Origin: Gammaproteobacteria bacterium
Lineage (GTDB): Bacteria; Pseudomonadota; Gammaproteobacteria; UBA6429; Thiohalophilaceae
Length of the DNA: 64,000 bases
Assembly (NCBI GenBank): GCA_024275915.1
Contig: JAJRYG010000010.1
Span: 62,001 to 126,000 of the forward strand
Reading direction: 5' to 3'
Part shown: positions 9,206 to 17,165 of the stretch, in pieces
How the letters are laid out: the number at the start of each line of letters is the position of its first letter
Numbering within the stretch: position 1 is the first letter of the stretch
The notes under the pieces: generated by a model
Databases searched by the model: none
The model's input: the letters and a program-made list of their open reading frames with translations, nothing else
What the model was told of the DNA's origin: nothing
Made by a program: the position numbers and the translations under genes

Positions 9206-12200
9206 GCCAGCTTGGCATTTCCGGTAAGACGGCAAAGGCATTTCTGACTTCTGAAATTACCCCCCTGCTGGCCCTGGTCGGCTTCCTACTTGGCGTCTTT
9301 GCGGTGATGATTACCCCAAGGGAAGAAGAGCCGCAGATCAATGTCACCTTTGCCAACGTCTTCATCGCCTTTCCGGGTGCTTCGGCAAAGGAAGTCGAAG
9401 AACTGGTCAGCACGCCTGCCGAGCAGGTGCTCTCGGAGCTGGAAGGACTCAAGCATGTGTACTCGGTTTCCCAGCCGGGCATGTCCGTGTTGACCGTACA
9501 GTTCAAGGTGGGTGAAGACCGTACCCAGGCCATTGTGCGCCTCTACAATGCCCTGTATTCCAAACAGGACTGGCTGCCCCATGATCTGGGCGTGGCCCAG
9601 CCCATCATCAAGCCCAAGGGCATCGATGATGTCCCCATCGTCACCCTGACTCTGTGGACTGAGGATCCGGAGCGGGGTGCCTACGACCTGGGCAAGGTGG
9701 CCCATGCGCTAGAAGCCGAACTCAAGCGCGTCGAAGGCACCCGGGACATCTACACCCTCGGTGGCCCCGACCAGGTGGTGCATGTGCTGTTCGATTCGGC
9801 TCGCCTGGCAGGTTACGGCCTGGCGGTGGACGATCTGCGTGCCGCCCTGCGGCAGAGCAATGCTACCCGACCTTCGGGTTATCTGGTCGATGACAACAAG
9901 GAGGTGCTGGTACAGGCTGGTGTGTTCCTCAGTCAGCTCGACGAGATCAAGGATCTCATTGTTGGTGTGCATGACGGCAAGCCCGTCTACCTGCGGGACG
10001 TGGCTGACATCCGCAGGGGGCCCGACCAGCCCGAGGAATATGTGTGGATGGGGACTGGCCCGTCGGTGGCCGACAAGGGGATCGACGTGCAGGGTGAATT
10101 TCCTGCGGTGACCATAGCCATCGCCAAGCAGCCGGGTACCAATGCGGTGGAAATCGCCAACCAGGTGATCGAGCGAGCCAGGCAGCTGGAAGGGATTTTC
10201 ATCCCCGAGGGCGTGCATGTCACCGTGACCCGCAACTACGGGGCAACCGCCAATGCCAAGGCGCAGAAGCTCATCGGCAAGCTGGCTTTTGCCACCGCCT
10301 TCGTGGTACTGCTGGTATTGGTGGCGCTGGGACGCCGCGAAGCGGTGATCGTCGGCATGGCGGTGATCATCACCTTGGCCATCACCCTGTTCGCCTCCTG
10401 GGGCATGGGGTTTACCCTCAACCGGGTTTCCCTGTTTGCCTTGATTTTCTCCATTGGCATCCTTGTCGATGATGCCATCGTGGTGGTGGAGAACATTCAT
10501 CGACACATGCAGCTCTACCCCAACAGAAAGTTACTGGAGATCATTCCCGGTGCCGTCGATGAAGTGGGTGGCCCCACCATCCTCGCCACCATGACCGTGA
10601 TCGCGGCGCTGCTGCCCATGGCCTTCGTCACCGGTCTGATGGGGCCCTACATGAGCCCGATTCCCATCAATGCCAGTGTTGGCATGCTGATCTCCCTCAT
10701 CGTTGCCTTCGTGGTCACACCCTGGCTGGCCAACAAGCTGCTGGCCAACAAGCAGCACCATTCGGTGGATGATCTCAAGCAGGAAAGCAAGCTGTATGGC
10801 TTCTTCAAACGTGTTATCACGCCTTTTCTCAATGGGCGGCTGGGGCGCTGGAACCGGCGCAAGCTGATGGTCGTGGTGCTGCTGCTCATCGCCATGTCCG
10901 TGGGACTGGCTGTGGTCAAGCTGGTGGTGCTGAAGATGCTGCCCTTCGACAACAAGTCCGAATTCCAGGTGGTTGTCGACATGCCCGAAGGCACACCGCT
11001 GGAACAGACCGCCAGGGTGCTGGGTGAGCTGGGCCGTTATCTGGCCACGGTACCGGAGGTGAGTGACTACCAGGTCTACGCCGGTGGTGCGGCACCAATT
11101 AATTTCAATGGCCTGGTGCGCCAGTACTACCTGCGCCAGAAAGCCTTCATGGGTGACATCCAGGTCAACCTGCAGGACAAGCACCTGCGGGATCGAAAGA
11201 GCCATGAGATTGCCCGCGCGGTGCGTGAGCCCCTGCAGGCCATCGGCAAAAAATACAATGCCAATGTCAAGATTGTCGAAGTACCGCCTGGCCCGCCGGT
11301 GATGTCTCCGCTGGTGGCGGAGATCTATGGTCTGGATTACAGCGGTCAGATCGACATCGCCAAAAAGGTCCGCGCCATCTTCGAACAGACCCCCGACGTG
11401 GTGGACGTGGATGACAGCATTGAAGCTGAGGCCGACAAGCTGATCTTCACGGTGGACCAGCAACGTGCCGCCCTGCTTGGTGTCAGTCAGCAGTCGGTGG
11501 TCGGCGCACTGTCAGCGGCATTGAGTGGCAGTGATATCGGCTACCTGCATGCAGGCAACATGAAATATCCATTGCCCATCCGTCTGGAGTTTCATGAAGG
11601 CGACAAGGCACGGGTCGACAACCTGCTGGCCCTCAAGGTGCGTGGTCGCAACGGCACCCTGGTATCGGTCTCGGAGGTGGTCAAACCCATCGAAACCAAG
11701 CGGGAAAAGACCATCTACCACAAGGATCTGCTGCCCATCACCTTTGTGACCGGTGACATGGCCGGAGATCTGGACAGCCCGCTGTACGGCATGTTCGAGA
11801 TGTATGCCACGCTGGGAGAAACCCCGCTGTTCAACAATGCCCCTCTGCAGCAGACGTTGATCACCACACCGGACAACCCTTACCGCTACAGCATCAAGTG
11901 GGACGGGGAATGGACCGTGACCTACGAGACCTTCCGCGACATGGGCATTGCCTATTCGGTCGGTCTGCTGCTCATCTACCTGCTGGTGGTGGCCCAGTTC
12001 CGATCCTATCTGGTGCCCCTGATCATCATGGCGCCCATTCCCCTGACCCTGATCGGGGTCATGCCGGGCCATGCCATCTGGGGGGCCAAGTTCACCGCCA
12101 CCTCGATGATCGGCATGATCGCCCTGGCCGGGATCATCGTGCGCAATTCCATTTTGCTGGTGGACTTCATCAACCAGCAGGTGGAGGAAGGCATCGATTT

Positions 12201-12429
12201 CCAGGAGGCGGTGATCCGTTCCGGTTCGGTGCGGGCCAAGCCCATCATTCTCACTGGCCTGGCTGCCATGCTCGGCGCCTTGTTCATCCTCGATGATCCG
12301 ATTTTCAGCGGACTGGCCCTTTCGCTGATCTTCGGTATCCTGGTCTCCACGGTACTGACCCTGCTGGTGATTCCGGTCATGTACTATGCCTTCATGTACA
12401 AGCGCATGGAGAAGAAGGCCGCAGCATGA
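9202..12429 (+). CDS. RND-family efflux pump, inner-membrane permease
   Basis: A 1075-residue AcrB-like proton-driven transporter. The layout is TM1 near residue 22, a large periplasmic porter loop (FPGASAKEVEELVSTPAEQVL), a cluster of membrane helices near 360-560 with LIFSIGILVDDAIVVVENIHRH (the TM4 aspartate pair typical of proton relay), a second periplasmic loop, and the C-terminal helices (FTATSMIGMIALAGIIVRNSILLVDF). Length and motifs fit HAE/HME-type pumps. The substrate cannot be read from the sequence. It is the second gene of a two-gene operon with the adaptor. A strong hairpin follows the stop. Confidence 0.92.
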   Translation: MSQLGISGKTAKAFLTSEITPLLALVGFLLGVFAVMITPREEEPQINVTFANVFIAFPGASAKEVEELVSTPAEQVLSELEGLKHVYSVSQPGMSVLTVQFKVGEDRTQAIVRLYNALYSKQDWLPHDLGVAQPIIKPKGIDDVPIVTLTLWTEDPERGAYDLGKVAHALEAELKRVEGTRDIYTLGGPDQVVHVLFDSARLAGYGLAVDDLRAALRQSNATRPSGYLVDDNKEVLVQAGVFLSQLDEIKDLIVGVHDGKPVYLRDVADIRRGPDQPEEYVWMGTGPSVADKGIDVQGEFPAVTIAIAKQPGTNAVEIANQVIERARQLEGIFIPEGVHVTVTRNYGATANAKAQKLIGKLAFATAFVVLLVLVALGRREAVIVGMAVIITLAITLFASWGMGFTLNRVSLFALIFSIGILVDDAIVVVENIHRHMQLYPNRKLLEIIPGAVDEVGGPTILATMTVIAALLPMAFVTGLMGPYMSPIPINASVGMLISLIVAFVVTPWLANKLLANKQHHSVDDLKQESKLYGFFKRVITPFLNGRLGRWNRRKLMVVVLLLIAMSVGLAVVKLVVLKMLPFDNKSEFQVVVDMPEGTPLEQTARVLGELGRYLATVPEVSDYQVYAGGAAPINFNGLVRQYYLRQKAFMGDIQVNLQDKHLRDRKSHEIARAVREPLQAIGKKYNANVKIVEVPPGPPVMSPLVAEIYGLDYSGQIDIAKKVRAIFEQTPDVVDVDDSIEAEADKLIFTVDQQRAALLGVSQQSVVGALSAALSGSDIGYLHAGNMKYPLPIRLEFHEGDKARVDNLLALKVRGRNGTLVSVSEVVKPIETKREKTIYHKDLLPITFVTGDMAGDLDSPLYGMFEMYATLGETPLFNNAPLQQTLITTPDNPYRYSIKWDGEWTVTYETFRDMGIAYSVGLLLIYLLVVAQFRSYLVPLIIMAPIPLTLIGVMPGHAIWGAKFTATSMIGMIALAGIIVRNSILLVDFINQQVEEGIDFQEAVIRSGSVRAKPIILTGLAAMLGALFILDDPIFSGLALSLIFGILVSTVLTLLVIPVMYYAFMYKRMEKKAAA

Positions 12430-12447
12430 GTGTTATTGGTGCCTGAG

Positions 12448-12478
12448 CCGGGGGAATAACCGCAGGTTATTTCCCCGG
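12448..12478 (+). terminator. Long hairpin after the efflux operon
   Basis: A 14-base stem (CCGGGGGAATAACC / GGTTATTTCCCCGG, one G-T pair) with a three-base loop, 18 bases after the pump stop codon. There is no T-run, so it may protect the mRNA 3' end rather than act as a classic intrinsic terminator. Confidence 0.5.
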
Positions 12479-12489
12479 GGCATCGAGGT

Positions 12490-12574
12490 CCCGGGGCAAG
12501 ATCATGCTGGCTGTTACGGAAAGCGCCCACTGCAGATGATTGATATTCCGTGTCTGCCGCCGGGACGGGGAGCA
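12490..12574 (-). repeat. Dispersed repeat family A, second copy
   Basis: Read on the plus strand it contains GGGGCAAGATCATGCTG, then GATGATTGATATTC, then TGTCTGCCGCCGGGACG. The reverse complement of 30182-30269 has the same three blocks in the same order with similar spacing. It lies in the efflux-LysR gap (12430-12798). Apart from the hairpin and the promoter listed here, I see nothing else in that gap. Confidence 0.65.
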
Positions 12575-12739
12575 GGGTGCACAAATGTCGCCTGTGCTCA
12601 GGAAGTCCGGAGCTGCCGGGGAGCTCTCGTCACGGCATCTGATATCAACGGTCATGAGGCGAGCATGCGTTTGCCCTGTCCTGAGGCCATAAAGGGTGAT
12701 AATTCCTGCCTAAATTGTGTTAACATCCTTCCCCCAAAT

Positions 12740-12768
12740 TTGCCAATATCGCTATAGACAAATATTAT
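12740..12768 (+). promoter_or_regulatory. Sigma-70 promoter of the LysR-type gene
   Basis: TTGCCA (12740-12745), exactly 17 bases, TATTAT (12763-12768). The expected transcription start is near 12775, and GGGAG lies just before the ATG at 12799. Confidence 0.6.
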
Positions 12769-12798
12769 CAATGCGATTGCGTTAGCCCGGGAGAACAC

Positions 12799-13710
12799 AT
12801 GGCCGACAGACGTTTACAAGTATTTCAGACCGTTGCACGATTATTGAGTTTTACCAAGGCGGCCGAAGAGCTGCACATGACCCAGCCAGCGGTAACCTTC
12901 CAGGTCCGGCAGCTGGAGGAATATTTCAACACCCGTCTGTTCGATCGCACCCACAACCGCATCAGCCTTACTGAAGCCGGTATGCGCGTCTACGAGTGTT
13001 CGGAGCAAATCTTTGCCCTATATTCACAAATGGAAAACTCGGTTCGCGAGCTAACCGGTGACATCAGTGGCGTGCTGATCATTGGTGCCAGCACCACCAT
13101 TGCCGAGTACATGTTGCCGGTGCTGCTGGGAGATTTCAAAAAGAAATATCCGGATATCGTGGTGCGTCTGAAAGTGGCCAATACCGATGGCATTGTGGCC
13201 ATGGTGGAGAACAATGTTATCGATCTGGGTGTGGTCGAAGCCCCGGTCAACAACAAGAACCTGGTAGTGGAGCAATGCCGAATCGACCATCTGGTGCTGA
13301 TTGTTCCCCCCGGTCATGCACTGGCCCGGGAAGAGAGCGTCCCCATTTCCCGGATTGCCTAATTTCCCTTCATCTGCCGTGAAGAGGGTTCCGGAACCCG
13401 TGAGGTGATGATCGACAGTCTGATCCACGCCGGTGGTTCCACCAGTGATCTGCATATCGCCATGGAACTGGGCAGCCTGGAATCCATCAAGGGGGCAGTA
13501 GAAGCCGGCATGGGAGTCTCGATCCTGTCCAGTGCGACGATTCAGAAAGAACTCAAACTGGGCACCCTGGTGTCCGTGCAACTCGAAGAGCCCATCGATC
13601 GGCCCTTTTCCTTTGTCCACCAGAAACAGAAATTCCGTGTCCGGGCGATGGAAGAGTTGCTCAATTTTGCCCGTCAGTACTGCAAGTCTCATCAGGACGA
13701 TCTGATTTGA
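12799..13710 (+). pseudogene. LysR-type regulator interrupted by an in-frame TAA
   Basis: The full frame, read through one stop, is 303 residues, a normal LysR-family length. The N-terminal winged helix-turn-helix is intact (LSFTKAAEELHMTQPAVTFQ, then RLFDR). The effector-binding domain starts near residue 92. Codon 188 is TAA at 13360-13362. The frame then continues without a shift and stays LysR-like (FPFICREEGSGTREVM, GAVEAGMGVSILS). A single substitution from GAA, AAA or CAA would explain it. The visible N-terminal product (187 residues) would keep DNA binding but lose half the sensor domain. The subfamily is not clear to me. It lies upstream of, and in the same direction as, the pel operon. 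A sequencing error cannot be excluded from here. Confidence 0.85.
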
Positions 13711-14075
13711 ACAAGCATGAGAAAAGTCTGCTGAACCTGTTTCGCCAGTTGACCCCGGAATCGCGGGAAAACCTCAAGTTGTATGCCGAGTTCCTGCTGG
13801 GTCGGCAACCCCAACAGGCCGCAGTCCCCCAACAGCCGCTGGATCTCCCGCGACCGGACAATGAAACCGTCATCGGGGCCATCAAACGGCTGTCGGCCAA
13901 CTACCCCATGCTCAACAAGGATAACCTGCTGCACGAAACCTCGGGTCTGATGACCCGGCACATGCTGCATGGCCAGGACGCCAGTGAGGTCATCGATGAG
14001 CTCGAAATCATTTTCCGCAAGCATTACGACAAGCTGTGTGCCGAAGAAAAAAGCCTGGACAGCGCAAAAGACTAA
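13707..14075 (+). CDS. Conserved-looking small protein, TTG start, coupled to the LysR gene
   Basis: A 122-residue soluble protein that I do not recognise. It starts with TTG at 13707 and overlaps the LysR stop codon by four bases (TTGA). There is no in-frame ATG nearby, so expression probably depends on translational coupling. The N-terminal part (KSLLNLFRQLTPESRENLKLYAEFLLGR) resembles a short amphipathic helical segment common in small regulatory proteins. A Pro/Gln-rich linker (about 33-50) follows, then a helical, charged C-terminal region. No catalytic motif is visible. If the upstream TAA is real, ribosomes stop 345 bases earlier and coupling should fail. Confidence 0.6.
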   Translation: MNKHEKSLLNLFRQLTPESRENLKLYAEFLLGRQPQQAAVPQQPLDLPRPDNETVIGAIKRLSANYPMLNKDNLLHETSGLMTRHMLHGQDASEVIDELEIIFRKHYDKLCAEEKSLDSAKD

Positions 14076-14225
14076 GCCACGCACCTTCACCCACCTGTCT
14101 CAAGGTGTTGAAAAGTCGGTTTATTTCCTGTTTTCTGTAAAGATCGGCGCCAGCTTGCCGCTGTTTCATACAGTTATTCACATATTTACAGCTTAAAGTT
14201 AATCTTAATTCGAGATATTTTGCCT

Positions 14226-14260
14226 AAATCATTGCAATGGTAATGATTTTTTCTTATCTT
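14226..14260 (+). promoter_or_regulatory. Candidate pel promoter overlapped by an inverted-repeat operator
   Basis: TTGCAA (14232-14237), 17 bases, TATCTT (14255-14260) form a sigma-70-type promoter just before pelA. A perfect eight-base inverted repeat, AAATCATT (14226-14233) and AATGATTT (14242-14249), spaced by eight bases, covers the -35 and part of the spacer. The right-hand half partly resembles a Fur box (AATGGTAATGATT). A repressor bound here would block RNA polymerase. Confidence 0.45.
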
Positions 14261-14280
14261 TAATACTGGTGTAATTTACT

Positions 14281-17118
14281 GTGCCTTTATTATTTTATGG
14301 TCATAGGCTTATTCACCTCCATAAATCGCCGGTGAAGCACTTGCGCATCAGAACTCCGTCAAAAATACGTTTCTTTCTCCTGGCCTGGCTCATGTTGTGG
14401 TGGCTGCCTGCCGTTGTGGGCGCGAGTCCTTCCGTGGCGTTTTATTATGCCGATTCGCCGCCCACCGACATTCTCGCCCAGTACGACTGGGTGGTACTGG
14501 AAAGTGATCATGTCACCCCCCCACAGCAAAAGGCCTTGCGCCGCTTTGGTACCGAGCTTTTTGCCTATGTGAGTCTGGGGGAAGCAGAGCGATTTCGGGA
14601 CAGCCACCAACAGCTGGACAGGAAGATGTTCAGTGGCGAGAACCGGGGCTGGAACAGTGACATCGTCGACGTGACCCACCCCGATTGGCAGAAATACCTG
14701 CTCGAACAACGCATCCCCATGCTCTGGGAACAGGGATACCGAGGCTTTTTTCTCGATACCCTGGACAGTTACCAGGTGAGCCATGATGAAAAGGACTGGC
14801 CAGCCCAGCAGGCGGCACTGATTGGCATCATCGAGAAGATCAAGCAAAAATACCCGCAAGCAAAACTGATCCTCAATCGCGGTTTTGAGTTTGTCGACAA
14901 GGTTGCCGACAAGGTCGATGCCCTGGCGGTGGAATCGCTCTACGCCGGCTGGGATCAAAAAAACAAAAAATACCGGGAGGTGTCTGAAAAAGATCGGCAA
15001 TGGCTGCGCCCGCAGCTGGCCCGGGTTCGGCAACTGGGGCTCGAGGTCATCGTCATTGATTACCTGCCCCCGGAAGAGAAACAAAAAGCACGGAAGATCG
15101 CCCGGCAAGTGCTGGAACAGGGATTCATCCCCTGGGTGAGTACCCCGCAGCTGGACTATATTGGCAGTGGCAGTATCACCCCGATACCCCGCCGCGTACT
15201 GATGTTGTATGACAGCAAGCTGGAACCCCAAGGGCAATATCATTTTTCCAACCTGCATTTCTATGCCGAACTACCTCTGGAATACTTGGGCTACGTTCCG
15301 GTGATGCACGACATCCAGGAGGGATTACCACAGAGCCAGCTGGCGGATCGTTATGCTGGAGTGGTGACCTGGTTTGCAGGCAAGACAAAAGTCAAAGGCT
15401 ATGGAAAATGGCTGCAGCGCTTGATTCATGCGGGGGGGAAGATCGTTATGTTCGGTAATTCCGGATTGCAAAACGAGGATATGCTGCTTCAGCTGTTTGG
15501 TCTTGAACGAGCAGCTGTACCCCGGTCTCCTCTGAGTATTGGTGGTGACAAGGCGATGATGGGTTTCGAAATCAGGCCAAGGATACCTCGACATGGCCTG
15601 GAATATTTTCGTCTCGTGAAAAACAGTAAATCCCTGGTGCACATGTATGTTCAGGACAGTGACGATCATCAATACCCTGTCGTCGTGAGTGGTGACTGGG
15701 GCGGTATGGCTCTTAGACCCTGGGACGTTGAGATAAGTTTCGATGAAACCGCACGCTGGGTCATCAACCCGTTCTTGTTTTTGCAACAGGCCTTGCAGCT
15801 TGCCGATATTCCCATGCCTGACATGACAACCGAGAATGGCAGCCGCTTGTGGCTCAATCACATCGATGGTGATGGTTTTTTGAATCGGGCAGAAATGCCG
15901 GGTAACCCCTATGCGGCAGAAGTCATCTATGAAAAGATCCTGAAGAAATACCGTTATCCCCATACTGTATCCATTGTCGAAGGCGAGATAGGTCCGGCTG
16001 GTTTGTACCCGGAAGCAAGCCCGGAACTTGAAGCCATTGCACGAAAGATATTTTCATTACCCAATGTGGAGCTGGCCAGTCACAGTTACAGTCATCCGTT
16101 CGTCTGGATGCTGTTGAAAGAAGGTGCAAGCAGCAAACAGGGCTATACCCTGCCAATTCAGGATTATCGATTTGACCTGCGCAGGGAAATCCAGGGTTCA
16201 ATTGATTATATCAATACCCGCCTGGCTCCAGCCAACAAGAAAGCAGGCGTTTTCCTCTGGACCGGAGATGCATTCCCCGGAGAAAAAGCCCTGCAACTTG
16301 TAGAAGAGAATGGCCTGGTTGCAATGAATGGTGGTGAGACACAAATCAATGACCTCAAGCCATTTTTGTCATTCGTCTCACCCTCGACAAGGACAGTGGG
16401 AACTTGGCTTCAGATATATGCTCCTGTCATGAATGAAAACATCTATACCAATAACTGGCAGGGCCCATATTATGGCTTTCGACGGGTTATCGAAACATTC
16501 AGACTCACAGATAAGCCCCGACGGCTGAAACCCATTGGTATCTACTATCACTTCTATTCTGGCAGCAAACCGGCTGCACTCAAGGCGCTGGAGCAGATTT
16601 ATCAGTGGGCAGAAAAACAGGAGACTTTCCCACTTTATGTTTCCGATTATATCTCCCGCGTCATGGCCTGGCGGCAAATGGGCGTTGCCCGTTTGCCTGA
16701 TAACGGTTTGCTCTACCAGGGAGGGGAGCAGCTGCGCACCCTACGCTGGAAAACCGGACATGCCAGCCCCGATTTTTCCCGTTCCAGCGGTGTTGCCGGA
16801 GTTCGCAGACTGCATGACGGTGATTACATTCATCTAAATGGCGACAACAAAGTCCGTTTGTATTTTCAAAAAACGGCAGCCAGGGCGCCTTATCTACTGC
16901 GTGCCAATGGAAGAATCATCCATTGGCAGTCGGAGGGCGGAAATATTGATTTTCGCATGCACGCTGAAGTCCCGTTGCAAGTGGTTTTTTATTCTGGCTA
17001 CACGAACTGTCAGCTTTCATCTTCAAGGAAAATAGTCAGAAAGTACAAAAAAGGCAATGAATGGCATTATTGGTTCAGCTCCGGAGACAGTGGTAATGTC
17101 CGCTTTTCCTGCAGTTAG
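14281..17118 (+). CDS. pelA: PelA, Pel polysaccharide deacetylase/hydrolase
   Basis: Periplasmic modification enzyme of the Pel exopolysaccharide, made of partly de-N-acetylated GalNAc/GlcNAc. It is 945 residues, close to the Pseudomonas protein (about 948). After a signal/anchor (about 29-48) comes a GH114-like hydrolase domain (about 50-300). Its VES motif puts the likely catalytic Glu at 218. A middle domain follows, then a CE4-like deacetylase with HIDGDGF at 527-533 (metal Asp529/531) and SHSYSHPF at 600-607 (His601/605). The GTG at 14281 has no clear ribosome-binding site. Another GTG at 14332 (codon 18) is possible and would still leave the signal segment. First gene of pelABCDEFG. Confidence 0.95.
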   Translation: MPLLFYGHRLIHLHKSPVKHLRIRTPSKIRFFLLAWLMLWWLPAVVGASPSVAFYYADSPPTDILAQYDWVVLESDHVTPPQQKALRRFGTELFAYVSLGEAERFRDSHQQLDRKMFSGENRGWNSDIVDVTHPDWQKYLLEQRIPMLWEQGYRGFFLDTLDSYQVSHDEKDWPAQQAALIGIIEKIKQKYPQAKLILNRGFEFVDKVADKVDALAVESLYAGWDQKNKKYREVSEKDRQWLRPQLARVRQLGLEVIVIDYLPPEEKQKARKIARQVLEQGFIPWVSTPQLDYIGSGSITPIPRRVLMLYDSKLEPQGQYHFSNLHFYAELPLEYLGYVPVMHDIQEGLPQSQLADRYAGVVTWFAGKTKVKGYGKWLQRLIHAGGKIVMFGNSGLQNEDMLLQLFGLERAAVPRSPLSIGGDKAMMGFEIRPRIPRHGLEYFRLVKNSKSLVHMYVQDSDDHQYPVVVSGDWGGMALRPWDVEISFDETARWVINPFLFLQQALQLADIPMPDMTTENGSRLWLNHIDGDGFLNRAEMPGNPYAAEVIYEKILKKYRYPHTVSIVEGEIGPAGLYPEASPELEAIARKIFSLPNVELASHSYSHPFVWMLLKEGASSKQGYTLPIQDYRFDLRREIQGSIDYINTRLAPANKKAGVFLWTGDAFPGEKALQLVEENGLVAMNGGETQINDLKPFLSFVSPSTRTVGTWLQIYAPVMNENIYTNNWQGPYYGFRRVIETFRLTDKPRRLKPIGIYYHFYSGSKPAALKALEQIYQWAEKQETFPLYVSDYISRVMAWRQMGVARLPDNGLLYQGGEQLRTLRWKTGHASPDFSRSSGVAGVRRLHDGDYIHLNGDNKVRLYFQKTAARAPYLLRANGRIIHWQSEGGNIDFRMHAEVPLQVVFYSGYTNCQLSSSRKIVRKYKKGNEWHYWFSSGDSGNVRFSCS

Positions 17119-17130
17119 CCCCATTTGTCT

Positions 17131-17142
17131 GGGGCATGCCCC
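17131..17142. repeat. Palindrome in the pelA-pelB gap
   Basis: GGGGCATGCCCC is a perfect 12-base palindrome. It also competes with a GCCCC/GGGGC hairpin starting at 17118. It lies between two operon genes and might tune readthrough or mRNA stability. Confidence 0.35.
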
Positions 17143-17165
17143 GGGTTGCACGGGTTTTCTGCTAG

